The notes under the pieces are model-generated. The model did no database searches and was not told where the DNA came from. It saw only the letters and a program-made list of their open reading frames with translations. Positions 22,707 to 34,478 of a stretch of DNA of 64,000 nucleotides are shown here, in pieces. Every line of letters begins with the position of its first letter. Position 1 is the stretch's first letter. The translations under genes and the position numbers were made by a program. This DNA is from Ashinkailepas kermadecensis (Eukaryota > Arthropoda > Thecostraca > Neolepadidae): positions 1,654,001 to 1,718,000 of the forward strand of contig JAOTOM010005181.1 in the NCBI GenBank assembly GCA_034440615.1, in the 5' to 3' direction.

Positions 22707-25072
22707 CAGTGGCGTACCTATGATTTGCGCTATGGGGGGAGCAAACGGATTTGGAGGGGGCCATCCAACCCACACTGAAAAAATATATCCGGATTTCGAC
22801 CTTTTTTTTCAAAGGGGCCACTTTCTAGTGCTTTTTTCTCAAATACAATAATTAGTGAACAACTTCATTGTCCTGTGGAGGGTGCCCAACCTACCACGAA
22901 CGTTTCTGAGTCACGGGACTTCAACCCTAACTACCCCCATCCTGCTCGAAGCTTTTGCATCCCTTGATAAGTCTCCTTACATTGCGGAAAGTACACCTAT
23001 GCACTTAAAAATGTAACATTTCAAATTTCATGCATTCCAGTTTATAGCGTCCGGTTGCCAACATTGTTCTGGTTGCCAACGTTCATGTACGTGTGCACCT
23101 GCCTTGCGCATTCGGCACATTCGCCACCCTACGTGCGATTCTCCAGTTTCTGTTGGGCCTCCTACCTTTAGCTAATTGCTGTCACATGATAGTCGTATGC
23201 CATATGTGAGGTGTAGGAGTTCGCTTGGAAAATTCGATGACTGTTTCTCTTCTACCCACATTTTCTGGTAGTTAAGAAATCCGGAGATCCGCTGAACCAT
23301 CGTGCACCTCATCTCTTCGTTAAATATGTTCCCAGGTTGTCTAGCGAACCGAGACACTAGCTATGTGTTCTTTGTTTGGATCCGTTGCGCTTTTCTTCCC
23401 TTACAGATGCGTTTTGGGGCTCCAGTCAATTTTTGTGCGGGATCTGGCACATTTTCTGGACCCCGGCTATTTCTTTTTAGGATTTTATTCCATTTTTCAC
23501 CAGCGAATATTTGTCAGGTATCGGTGCTTTTTCGAAGACCCTGATGTGTGCATTTAGTCCCCGGTCTTTGTGTTCTTTCTTCAGGACCATTGTCGCTTTT
23601 TAAGGGTCCAGCCTGTTCTTAAGGCTCCATGTGGTCTCTGGCGTGGTCGCCTTGTGTGCCTCCGTTGTTTTTTTTTGTGGGCTCCCGGTGTCTTTATTTA
23701 GAGCTGCAACGCATGTTTTAAGGTATTGCCGCTTTTTGAGAGACTCGGTACGCTTTTGAGGGCCAGGTGCACTTTCGGCTTCCGTTGTGCTCTTAGGTTC
23801 CCGCTGTGTTTATTTGTAGTTTCTGATCGCACATTTGTGGGACCCCAGCGCGATTTTGGGTGCCCCGGTATAATTTCTTGGGGTACCGGCGCGACTTTTC
23901 AGGCTCAGGCGCGTGGTTCTGGGTGGGGGTCTCGAATTCGATTCGATGGGATCAATTCGATGGAGTCCCCTTGTGATTTGTTTTTGATCGAGTTATATTT
24001 CTTGGTAGCCGCTGCGCGGTATTTTTGGGCCCCGGTACGGGTCTTCAGGCTCCTGGTGCGTTTTTTAGGTGCATGCGGTTCTTTTCCGGAACCCGATGCG
24101 TTTTTTTTTGGGTGGGGGAGGGGGTGTGATTGATGCAATTTTTGTACCCGCAGTGGCATTCCGGGTAAATTGATTTTTGGGAAGGCAACTGCGGCTTGTG
24201 GGGCTCCGACGCGACTTTTTGACCCAGTCAGATTTTCAAGGGCAGCGGCGTGAAATGTTTTGGCTTAGGTGCGATTTTTTGGGCCCCGGGGTCACTTGTT
24301 GGGATCCCTAGCGCAAATTTTAGTGGACACGACACGTTTTTTGGGGCCTACATGTTTTGGAGGTTTTTGGAGCGATTGTTGGGACCACAGGGTGATTATT
24401 TTTATGTCCGGACTGCTTTTTACGTTGCCCGGGTTCATTTTTTTGGGTGGTCCCGATGAGACTTTTGGAGCTCCGTTACGACCAGTCATGCCCCAAGCGT
24501 GATTTTCAGGTGCCCGAGCAACACTTTCTGGTACCCACAGGCTCAGCGTGATTTTCAGGGGCCCCGGCTCGACCTTTTGGGACCCCGTCGTGAATTTCTT
24601 GAGCCCCGGCACGACAATTTTGCGCCCCAGCGTCATTTTTAGATGCCCAGATGCGAAGTTTTGAGGCCTCCAGCGTGATTTTCAGAGGCCCGGTCCGACT
24701 TCGTAGCGGCCACAGCACGATTTTCAGGGGTCCGGTCTGATCTTTTGGGTCCAGCGTGATTTTCAGGGGCCAGGTCCGTCTTTTTGGGGCCTCAGCGTCA
24801 CTTTGAGTGGACTCGGAACGACTTCGGAGTCCCAATGTGATTTTCAAGGGTCTTGGTTCGATTTTGACTCCCAGCGGTATTTTCAGGGGGCCCTGCGCGA
24901 CTTTTTGTGGCCCAGAATATGATCTTCAGGGGCCCCGGTTTGATTTTGTGGGCCCAGCGGGATTTCTATTGAGCCTGGCGCAATTTTTCCGAAGCCCGGC
25001 GCGATCCTTGGGGCCCCACAACCTCTCGGGGGGGGGGGGACTGATTCCAATTCCCCCTTCTGTACGTCATTG
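22707..25072 (-). mobile_element. CAGTGGCGTAC-family hAT-like element, full copy, 2.4 kb
   Basis: Flanks 22699-22706 and 25073-25080 are both CCATGTGG, an exact 8-bp target duplication. The ends read CAGTGGCGTAC and, from the other side, CAATGACGTAC (9 of 11 match). Read on the minus strand it has the family order: C-run, GAGAGGTTGTGGGGCCCC box, a 1.6-kb degenerate array of GGGGCCCC/AAAAATCGC units, then the 650-bp terminal domain also found at 12714-13357 and 31690-32309. No transposase frame is seen. It lacks the core with the internal CAGTGGCG terminus that the plus-strand copies have, so it is a deletion variant or an earlier form. Confidence 0.8.
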
Positions 25073-25338
25073 CCATGTGGTGTTGTTCAATGCAACGGAA
25101 AGTACTATAGCATGCCTACTTTTTACGACCAAGCGCACGGACTAAGACTGATTGTCAGCATGCGTTTTGGCTGGTTTCAAACACCCATAAACCCAAGCTT
25201 GCAATCATTTTGGTGTTCGGTCGCTTCGCATTGCCACAACGCGTTATGATCCTCGTGTACTTCTCGGTTTTGCACCATTTTCGAAGCCTGCCAGCGTCTT
25301 TTTCGTGTTGGAAGCTAGTTCATTTCTTCGCCGTTGCA

Positions 25339-25430
25339 CCAACTCGTCGATGACGAGTTGCGCTGTTGCACCAACTCGTCATCAGTGGTGATGACGAGCT
25401 GGTGATGACGCACCAACTCGTGAGGTACGA
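25339..25430. repeat. Cluster of CACCAACTCGTC hairpins
   Basis: CAACTCGTC GAT GACGAGTTG at 25339-25359 is a perfect 9-bp hairpin. At 25369-25404 CACCAACTCGTCATCA, loop GTGG, TGATGACGAGCTGGTG forms 16 pairs with one mismatch. A third CACCAACTCGT follows at 25411. No coding function is seen. Confidence 0.8.
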
Positions 25431-25571
25431 TGCCTGACTGTAACAGGCCGGATTGTCGAGCAGTGTCCCTGACTTTCACCACAAATGACGTCACCGGGTC
25501 GTCCATGCCATTTCCTACCCACAATTCAAGACTGGTTGCCGCCGCTCAAGCCACCCCGATCATCCATTGAC

Positions 25572-25875
25572 CAGGGGTGGAACAGGGGTGGGGGTGGGGG
25601 TGGGGGGCTGGGGACATGTGCCCCATTCCCATGGAAAGATGGTACCCCTCCTTGGCCTGGAAGAGGCGCACCTTCAAGAGGCTCGAATTCGTACCCCCCC
25701 CCCCCTCTCGTTCAACGCACTTTTCAGCGAAAAGTGGCCCTCACAGAGGCATAACGCTCTTTGATAGGAAAATGAGCCCCTCCAGTATACTCAAGTGCAT
25801 CTACCCCCTCCCTCCGCTCAGCGGATTTTCAGCTGAGGGGATTTTCAATCCCTCCAGGGTCATGGATCGGTAGGA
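25572..25875 (+). mobile_element. hAT-like MITE, CAGGGGTGGATCC family, copy 2 (damaged)
   Basis: It starts CAGGGGTGGAACAGGGGTGG and has the family boxes GGGGACATGTGCCCC and AAAAGTGGCCCTC. The right end is decayed (ATGGATCGGTAGG) and no target duplication to match CCATTGAC (25564-25571) was found. Confidence 0.55.
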
Positions 25876-26356
25876 TCAGTTCAATATATATAAACAGTTG
25901 ACATGACTTAGCATAGTGCGTAAAACACAGGATTTATACAGAAACCACTTCCCACTGATAGATATACGGTATCAGGGTATTAGGGTATATAGGGTATTAT
26001 TATTCGTTGGCACAAGCAAGGGATAAAATGGCCAACTGGAACGATTTCGTCAAGTATGTCACGATACCACGTTGCTAAGTTGGTTTCGTTACTCTGTACT
26101 GATTGAGAGCGTGTTGCTTAGTGCGGTGGCCCACGATATGTACCAAACTGTTACAACTACGCCACTGACACATATTCCCAGGCAAGATGAGACGATCATG
26201 AAGGATATGTCAAAGATGAGACGATCATGAAGGATATGTCAAAGCTCGCTTTATCATACGCTGACCGTTCACACGTGTACAAGGGAGAGTACGACAATCT
26301 CGCGTTCTGAAATGTACGTCTTCCCTCGTGTGCCTGAAGGGGCTCCAAACATAGAT

Positions 26357-26631
26357 CAGGGTCGAATGCAGGGGGCATGTGCCAGCCCCATGGAAAAGTG
26401 GTGCCCTCCGGCAGGAAAAAACGCCCTTTCAGGGCACCTCCACCCCCCCGTTCAACAGATATGCCAGCCAATGAAGTCACTTTCAGATGAAAAGGCACAC
26501 CTTGGAGACTAAAAGCGGTCCTTAGTATGCTCGAGAGCACCCCACCCTCCTCTCCACGAATTTTTCCGCCGAAAGCACCCCTGCGAGGAATTGCGCCTAC
26601 CCGCCCATGACAATTCCTGGATCCACCCCTG
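26357..26631 (+). mobile_element. hAT-like MITE, CAGGGGTGGATCC family, copy 3
   Basis: Flanks ACATAGAT (26349-26356) and ACATATAT (26632-26639) match at 7 of 8 positions. The right end is CAATTCCTGGATCCACCCCTG. The interior GGGGGCATGTGCCAGCCCCATGGA box is shared with the other copies. Length 275 bp, no coding capacity. Confidence 0.75.
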
Positions 26632-26639
26632 ACATATAT

Positions 26640-27878
26640 GTAATGTTAATCGAAGCCAGGCGGTTTCTTAGCTAGAATAACCCTTAGGTGTATACAGGAT
26701 TTTGGTGTTATGAGTGCATGCATGTATGTTTTTGCAATTGTAACGATGGGATCTATGTCGTGGTCCGAAATGCGTTGACTTGATGGCTCTCTGCTCTTCG
26801 CTGTGTGCGAGTTGAAATAAAGTGCGACGTGTTTGGTGGCGTATTTAATTAAGCGATCATCGACCAATATGGTAATGCCTATGCTGGCTGGATGCTGGCC
26901 ATTGATCAACTGCGGAGAGTGCAGCCATGCGTGTTGTTTGATTTTACCCCAACAGTGCCTCCTTTAGCATGTTCATTGCGGAGACTGGACACCCACTGCT
27001 TAGGCTCCGTCCCCTCTCTACAATCGAGAAAAGCTGAGGAAGCTGGGCGACATTAGAATGTGGGCGAGTTTTTCTTTAGTGAGCGGTACTTCTTGGTTGT
27101 ACTTTTTCGATTCCAGGAATACAATGCCAAATGCGTGAAAAATGCGAGTGCATAGCCGTATCGTGCTTAACACCGGTGGCTTTAATCCTCATATGCATAG
27201 CCCATCAACACACATCGCCATACTTATAACGTATTTCGCTAAGCGAGAAAAAATACTAGTGCACCATGTGCAGGTCGAACAGCTGGAACTTCTTGGCTGT
27301 CCGGTAATTTCCTCTCGAGCCAATCATAAAAGTGGGATTGCAAGTCAACACAGTTAATTCAGAATAGATCATATGATAAGTATGACAAGTGGTATATATC
27401 CGCTGTTTATCATGAACCGACCTGGGCACAGGTGTTGATTTCTGAAAATTATTGGGGACGGGGATACATGAAGGCAATGGGAAGCCCAAATGTATTTGGG
27501 GCACACTCCATAGGGTGCCATGTAAAAAGTTGAAATTATTGGGGAGGGGGTGGGGGAAGGCAACATTGAGGGGCATTTGCTCCCTCAAAATTATATAAAA
27601 TAACACTCACGGACCTGGGATAGCATGACGCCTAGCCTATTCGGCATCCGGCAAAAGTAACGTACGTCCAAACTCGCACTCTAAGATGCTCACATCGCCT
27701 GTCCATGATAATTTATGGTATCTCTGAAAGGAGGATCGAGGCATTCGCTCCCGACTGTCCAATTTGTTTCTGAGTTGGAGGCCCACTTCTGGGTGTGAGA
27801 AGACTTAGCATCTGAAGCGGAAAAAAGGAGTGCGTAGTGATGATTCCGACCCTCCAGTTTGCGAATTGCATACATAAG
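26640..27878. other. No gene seen; transposon-like G/C-run fragment
   Basis: 27440-27600 has words such as AATTATTGGGG and GGGGCATTTGCTCCCTCAAAATTATA that look like the edge of an unidentified repeat. The rest is unassigned. Confidence 0.35.
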
Positions 27879-28766
27879 GCGCCATTCGGTAGCTTACCGA
27901 AGGGGGAGGCATTGGGGCAGTCCTCCCCCCCCCCCCGCCTGAGAGATCGTGGGGCCCCCAGGAATCGCGCCGGGGTTCGGACAAATCCCGCTAGCCTTCA
28001 TAAAAATCCCGCTGGGGCCCGAAAAAATCGTACCGGGCCCCTATATATATCACATTAGGGGGGGGGGGGCAATAGGTCCCACAAGGACGCCTGAAAATGA
28101 CGCTGGGGCCCCAAAAATCGTAAAAGAGCCCCTGAAAATCACATTGAGGGCCCCCGAAAAAAAAATCCGGGCCCATAAAATAACACGGGGCTCCAAAAAG
28201 TGAGACAGGGGGCACTGAAAATGCCGCTCGGTCCCCAAAAGTCGCGCCGAGACCCCCGAAAACTCGCTCGGAGCCCCCGAAAGTCACGCTGGGGTCTCAA
28301 AAGGTCGGGCCGGGCCCCCTGAAAATCACGCTGGGGGCCTAAGAAGTCTTGCTGGGCCCCTAAAAATCATGCTATGGCCCCAAAAATGTCGGACCGAGGC
28401 CCATGAAAACCAAGCTGGGAGCCTCAAGAGTTCGTTCCTGGCCCATGAAAGTCACGTTGGGAGCCTAAAAATGTCATGCCGGTGTTCTTGAAAATCACGT
28501 TGGGGCCCAAAAATACGGGCTGGCCCCTGAAAATCAGGCTGAGGGCCCAAAAGATCGGACTGGGGTCCCTGAAAATCACGCTGGAGGCCCAAAAATGTCG
28601 TGCCGGGGTTCTTGAAAATCACAATGAGGCCTGGGGTCCGGCCTGACCCCATAAGGTGAGGCCGGGGACCGTGAAAATCACACTGAGCCCAAAATCACGC
28701 TAGGGATTCTATATGTCGCACTGGGGTCCAAAAAGCTCATCGGGCCCATCCCCAAAAATGAAGTGA

Positions 28767-29722
28767 TGATGAATTGCTGTTTAGGGGCACGTCGACAGCA
28801 AGGTCATTTTGTGCCCATAACAATGGTTAGAAAGAAACTAAGACGGTATGTCCTTCAAATAATCATTGGTGGAAGTAGAATATTAGTTCTCAAGGACGAT
28901 ATATAACATCAAAATTTGCCTGTCGAAGAAAAGTAAAGATGTTACCGGACGTCACGACATCCGAGTCGTCACTCAGAAGCATACGTAAGGAGTCGGTGTT
29001 CGCTCTTCCAAAGTACTGACGGCGCAGAGGTTCCAGTGTTGAACAAGCTACAATGACATGGTGTACAGTAAGCAGGGCAGAACATCGTGGGCATAAGGGT
29101 CGGTCATCTCCAGACACCAAGTAGCGGTGTGTGGCTAAGGTATGTCCGATTCTCAGACGGCAGAGCGCAACTTCTTCCCATCGATTTACCCGATGCGAGG
29201 ACCACCACCGCCCCAGCGTCGGCTTCAGGACACTTAGTTTGCTACACCTCGAACTCCAGACTCGCTGCCATTCTGATCGTATAAATGATGATATATACGG
29301 GTAGAGATCTCTTGGAGGAAGTGATAGAGAAGCGGTGCGCCCATTGCTGATAGCGTCCTTTGCAGCCATGTCGGCAGCTTCATTTCCAGCTACCCCAACG
29401 TGACTGGGGATCCAGCAGAAGACAGTAGTCTTACCCATGCCGGCTAACAATTCTACAACTCTTAGAATCTTGCGAATAAGTCGGTTATCTTGATTAAATG
29501 ATCGCATTGCTAAAAGGCTGCTCAGGGAGTCGGTGAAAACAACGTGCTTTGAGGTCGCATCATTTTGTATAAAACGAACAGCTTTCAAAATGGCATACAA
29601 TTCAGCGGTAAAAATCGAAGCATGTTTTGGTAGGCAGAAAGAGCCAGAGCCGGATCGACTGACATAGGAGCAGCCTACGCCAGATTCCGACTTGGAACCG
29701 TCCGTGTTTTTGGCCGAGGCAA
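28767..29722 (-). mobile_element. 5'-truncated LINE with RNase H domain
   Basis: One open frame (29722 down to 28890) starts inside an RNase H domain: TDGSKSESGVG, then FTAELYAILKAV, VVFTDSLSSLLAM and CWIPSHVGVAGNEAADMAAK, giving the catalytic D, E, D and D. A C-terminal zinc-like segment follows, CPRCSALLTVHHVIVAC. The 3' tail holds GGGCACAAAATGACCTTGC and ends ATTCATCATCA. This is the 3' end of an I- or Jockey-group retrotransposon that still has RNase H. The reverse transcriptase is missing. The frame is intact, so this insertion is fairly young. It sits inside the short-unit array of the surrounding element; direct comparison with 8330-8470 shows the array continuing on either side. Confidence 0.85.
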
Positions 29723-30664
29723 CGAAAATAACAGTCAGGACATGGGAAATCACTCTTGGATCCCAGCAATCGTTCTAAAAGCCCCCAAAATGTGTTGGGT
29801 ACCCCAAAACCTGTGAAGGCTGCTACTTGCGCTAGAGATCCCAACAAATGACGACGGGCCCAAAAATCGCACTTAGACCCCAAAAACGTCGCGTCGTTGC
29901 CTTTTAAAAAAACTAGGGGCTCAAAAAGTTACGCCGGAACTCCACCACAAGTCGCAGCTGGCTTCCCAAAAATCAATGCCTCCCGGAATGACACTGTGCG
30001 GATATAACAATTGCGTCCAAGACCACAAGAAACGTGTACGGCCCCGGAAAAGAAGCGTGTTGGAGCATCGAAAAAATGAACCGAGAGCCCGAAGAATCGT
30101 AACGGGGCCCAAAATATAGCGCAGGGGTTCACAAAAATATGACTCGACCCCAAAAAAATAACAAAAGGACTCCATCGAATTGACCCGAGCATGGGAAAAT
30201 TCAGAACAGGTCCCAAAGGAAAGTTCTCTGGAGGGACTTTCTACTCTGAAGGGTGCCATCGGCTGAGGAAAAACCCGTTGAGCAGCCGCAGTGGCGTCCG
30301 GGACATTTAAAAAATCAGAAAAATCACCAAAAATTGCGTCGAGTCCAGAAAACTGGCATCGAATCCCCCGGAACCACGCGTCCGGGCTCCAAAAGTCGAG
30401 CCAGGACCCCAAGTGACACCGGAACCTCCAAAATAAACCTCAAGTCCCAAAAATGTTCGTCAGGAGACTCAAATAAACACAGCTTGACCCAAAGAGCACA
30501 ACGGGAAGCCGAAAATGCACCGGGCCCTCCAAAACGTACCGAGTCTCGCAAAAAGCGGCAGGGTTGCAGCTCCAAATACAACTGTACCAGCAAATCCTCC
30601 AAACATGCGTTGCAGCTCCGAATACACACCGGGAGCTCCAAGAAAAAACACAGCGGGGAGATTC

Positions 30665-30825
30665 GGTTGGTTACTGGTTTTACGACACGTCGACCGTTGA
30701 GTCATGTAGCGTCGCCAATCTCTCACGCCGATTGGTCGCGGGCGAAGAGTAGCGACAGGCGAGACTCGAACCCACAACCTTTCGATTGTGAGACGAGCAT
30801 CTTACCCCTAGACCACTCGTCCCCG
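30665..30825 (-). mobile_element. tRNA-derived SINE with 16-bp target duplication
   Basis: CACAGCGGGGAGATTC occurs at 30649-30664 and again at 30826-30841, an exact 16-bp duplication. Between them, read on the minus strand, is a tRNA-like head: GAGTGGTCTAGGGGTAAGATG (A box) and GGTTCGAGTCTCGCC (B box), then about 90 bp of body ending in ACCAGTAACCAACC. The acceptor stem does not pair, so it is not a working tRNA gene. The head resembles tRNA-Glu/Val-like sequence. LINE-driven retroposition is the usual route for such elements. Confidence 0.85.
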
Positions 30826-30954
30826 CACAGCGGGGAGATTCAAAGTACATCAGGGCCATGATACCGCACGGAGGCCTCAATAACAGGTTAGGGCCCTCAA
30901 CAAGCGACATGGTCCTAACAAAGAAACAAAGAGACCGGGTGTACCGGAGCGCGA

Positions 30955-31490
30955 GCGCCGCCGTCTAGTGGACGACTACAGTCATACAGTCGTACCGGAC
31001 TTCACCCCTTGACGCAAGGTGGCAGTGTCACTCTCGCGCTTAACCATGTCAATTATAGCTCGCTTCTCCGCTTATCTCTAATGCTCTGTGTCTAATAGCC
31101 GTAATAGCCGTCTACATCTCTCAACTGACTGACCTGTACCCTTTACATAATTTAATGTACTTTTCTGTATCTTCGTACTTCAATGTCGTAACTAAGTTCC
31201 AGACTTCATAAGCTATTTTACCTATACGCTGACATGCCGCTGAATAAATATCTCGCATCTCTGGGATCATCTCTCTCACTCTCACTCTCACTCTCTCTCT
31301 CTCACGAGGTTGACCGCACTTATGTGACGGTAGAGGTAGACTCTACACATCACGGGTGTCAATTGGCGACAATACCTCCCTGGCTTCAGGATAACCAGCA
31401 TGACCTTTACCACCACCTAACCATTACCATGGTACCTTTCTCCTACCTGGTGGCCTTCCCAAACCCAACGCCTATCCACACACCTAGGCG
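30955..31490. mobile_element. Unidentified insertion in the 4.4-kb element
   Basis: This stretch does not match the short-unit array on either side and is absent at the matching place near 12480 in the other copy. It contains GTACCGGAGCGCGAGCGCCG, a CT/CACTCT microsatellite (31268-31305) and no open frame of note. Its ends and class are unresolved. Confidence 0.4.
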
Positions 31491-32324
31491 CTACACGCAT
31501 CGGGGTCTTCGAAAACGCGCCGGTACCCAAAAAATGTCGCCGTGCACAAAAAGCAACACAACTTTGGAAAAAAAACTGGGATACCAAAAATGTACCGGTT
31601 CATAGCAAAAATGTGCTGGTGTCCTAGAACACATCCGTAGACGAAGAAAAACGCAACGGATCCACACAAGACCTGGCTAGAGCCTCCGTCCGATGGCCAA
31701 TCTGGGAGCGTATTTAAACAAAGAGATGAGGTGCATTAAAGCTCAGCCGAGATTCAGAATTTCTTAACCACCAGAATATGTGGGAAGAAGAGAACTAATC
31801 ATCGAATTGAATTGATCGAATTTTCCCAGCGAACCCCCATACGAAGCATTCCACACGTCAAATATGGCACAGTGGCAGAAACCGGAGAATCGCACGAAGT
31901 GTAGCGAATGCGCCGAATGCGCAAGGTGGGTATGCATGTGCACGACCGTTGGCGTTTTGGCGATCGGGCGTTAGTAACTGGAATGCCTGCAATTGGACAA
32001 TTTTGCACTTTAAAGTGATTTGTACAAGTGCAATTTCCGCAGTGTGAGGTGACTTATCAAGGGATACCAAAAGAAAAAACCTTCGAGCAGGATGGGGCGA
32101 GTTAGGGTTGAAATACGATGACTCAGAAACGATGGTAGTAAATTGGGCACCCTCCACGGGACAACTAAGTTGGTCACTAATTACTTTATTGAAAAATATA
32201 AAATGGGTCCTTTGAAAAACAGTGGTAGAAATCCGGGGACTTTTCAACGGGGGTAGGTGGCCCCTTCAAATCCGTTTGCCGCCTAGCTTAAATCCCAGGT
32301 ACACCACTGGCGCCATTCGGGGTG

Positions 32325-32680
32325 CTGGACGAGCGACGGGAAGGAGGCCGGCGGGCCGTGGGACTCCCCTGGACGAGCGACGGGAAGGAGGCCGGCGGGC
32401 CGCGGGATTCCCCTGGACGAGCGACGGGAAGGAGGCCGGCGGGCCGCGAGACTCCCCTGGACGAGCGACGGGAAGGAGGCCGGCGGGCCGCGGGACTCCC
32501 CTGGACGAGCGACGGGAAGGAGGCCGGCGGGCCGCGGGACTCCCCTGGACGAGCGACGGGAAGGAGGCCGGCGGGCCGCGAGACTCCCCTGGACGAGCGA
32601 CGGGAAGGAGGCCGGCGGGCCGCGGGACTCCCCTGGACGAGCGACGGGAAGGAGGCCGGCGGGCCGCGGGACTCCCCTGC
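32325..32680. repeat. 45-bp minisatellite, 8 units
   Basis: Unit begins CTGGACGAGCGACGGGAAGG and ends GGGACTCCCC, nearly perfect. It starts immediately after the target duplication of the 4.4-kb element. Since 45 is divisible by 3, open frames run through the whole array on both strands; I do not regard these as genes. Confidence 0.95.
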
Positions 32681-32689
32681 CGCAGGCTC

Positions 32690-33960
32690 AAAATCGAACA
32701 CAAAACACAGCAAGCGAATTGTTGAACCATCCGCAAGTGCACTTCCTTGACAGGCTATGAAGTTCCCCAAATCTAATGCACTACGCGAAATCGTCGGACA
32801 AGAATCAGTGCCACGCTGTGTCATGTCATTCGTGTTTGCGTAGCATTTCACAGCATGGTTTTCTAATATCTACAGATTGATATGAAATGAAATGAGGCTA
32901 TTTGAATAGTTTGCTACTGAGGTGTTGTTTTATAAAATAAAAAAATTATTGTGGGAGGAGAGAAGTGCTACAGGATTGATGGAGGTATAAGATGTGGCTG
33001 TTTAACACGCGCACCGGGGTGGGGGGGGGGGGGCGTAATCCACCCTCTTGATTTTTTTGGCGTTCTCATAAACGGGTGGCGATATTGTAATGCAACCTTT
33101 ATATTGCGTATTGGTGCACGAATGCGATATTGCGTGTCTAAGCTCAAGTAGCAGAACAAATGTAATCGATATGGAATTGGGCCTCTCGCTATCAACGTCA
33201 AACGAAAACTTTACAGATGCACACTTGCTGTCTGCATTATCACAGACGCACTCTTGTTACGTGTACCATCAATCTTGAAGTCGTACCGAGGGAGTGAGAC
33301 TGCGCTCCCATAGGAAAAGAAGTCAGTACAGATATGGGCAAAAGAAAAAGCAATGACGGGAACAAAACCTGCTCACATGCGAGCAAGCGTGGTTTCTGCG
33401 AACGAGAAGGCCTGAATAACAGCAGGTAAGTACAGTACAAGGCATCAAATGCATTAAGTGCACCAATCTCTGTCTGGCGGTCTGACTCGCTGATACTACG
33501 GGATGATGGTTTTAATTTGTCTTACACTAAATGCACTGCATGTGCAATGTTTTGCTGCTTCTGTACTATTTTGAAATTCTCTCTAGCTGTTCCAAGAAGC
33601 ATCCATTTCTGATGTCCCCGTTTTATATGTCCTGTACGTCTTATATGGTAAAATACGTATGCATCGCAACTTCCCAAGTAGGTACGTGCCTACGAATTAG
33701 GCAAAGTAGCTGCTATAGTACAAGTCACAGATAATACAAAAGAAAGTATTTTTATCACACAAGTAGCCAAAAATATATCGGAAAATAATTATTTCCCATT
33801 ATGAAGATTGAGTATCGGGCACTATGGTCATACACTATGTTGTAGCCCCGGGAAAAGGACTAGGATATGCAAAACAAAAGTAATTAAAAGAACTCAACAT
33901 TTCAACGTCAGCAGCGCAGCTGCCCTGCCAGCCCCGGATACTTCTGCTAGGGCCGGATTC
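32690..33960. other. No gene seen
   Basis: AT-rich sequence with a G-run at 33018-33032 near TAATCCACCCTC. Nothing recognised. Confidence 0.35.
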
Positions 33961-34044
33961 AGAAATTGTCATGGGACACTTGTCTGAAGGGGCGCCATTT
34001 ATTCGGGGTGGGGTGGGTGGAGCCAATACGAAAGTACTTGGAGG

Positions 34045-34470
34045 CAGGGGCGGATACAGGGATGGCACTAAAGGCATACGCCCCCATGGAAATTAGCGCC
34101 TCTTTGGCCGGGAAAAGGCCAAAGCTCGAGAAGGTCAAAGGCCAAAGCTTCCACTCCGGGAAAGCTCGAGTGTAACCCCCATTTACTTTTTCATCCAGAG
34201 ACGCCCTCAGAGCAAAAGGTGCCCGTTCAGTGTGCCCGGGTGCATCCCCTCAAATTATTCAGCCGGAGGTGCTGCTCGGAAAGAAAAGGTCCTCATCCAG
34301 TGCTTGACTGAACTCACTCGAATTTTTTCAGCCATAGGCGCACCTTGGAATGTAAAGGCCCGGGCCCGGATTTGGGAGGGCCCGGATACACCCTACTCCT
34401 CAATTTTTCAGCTACAGGCACCCCTCTGGAGACCAAGTTCCCCTCATGACAATTATTGAATTCGCTCCTG
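34045..34470 (+). mobile_element. hAT-like MITE, CAGGGGTGGATCC family, copy 4
   Basis: Flanks CTTGGAGG (34037-34044) and CCTGGAGG (34471-34478) match at 7 of 8 positions. Ends are CAGGGGCGGATACAGGG and ATTCGCTCCTG. At 426 bp it is the longest copy, with repeated CTCGAGAAGGTCAAAGGCCAAAGC words and several AATTTTTCAGCC boxes. Confidence 0.75.
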
Positions 34471-34478
34471 CCTGGAGG

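Larger units (their letters stand above)
27887..32309 (+). mobile_element. CAGTGGCGTAC-family hAT-like element, longest copy, 4.4 kb
   Basis: Flanks 27879-27886 and 32310-32317 are both GCGCCATT, an exact 8-bp target duplication. The left end CGGTAGCTTACCGAAGGGGG matches the left end at 7865 and the right end is GGTACACCACTG. Inside are the C-run, the GTGGGGCCCC box, the degenerate short-unit array, the shared core at 30165-30295 and the 3' terminal domain. The array is interrupted by a LINE fragment (28767-29722), a SINE (30665-30825) and an unidentified insertion (about 30955-31490), which accounts for much of its extra length over the 2.4-kb copy. Confidence 0.8.

Noticed and set aside
28890..29722. 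Host RNase H gene
   Set aside because: The domain begins mid-fold without a start, is followed by the LINE C-terminal Cys/His segment and 3' tail, and has truncated relatives elsewhere in the window.
30753..30823. Functional tRNA gene on the minus strand
   Set aside because: A and B boxes are present but the acceptor and anticodon stems do not pair, and the sequence is inside a 161-bp unit flanked by a target duplication, so it is a SINE head.
32222..32851. Long arginine/proline-rich open frames on both strands
   Set aside because: Products of the 45-bp minisatellite, unit divisible by three; no domain.
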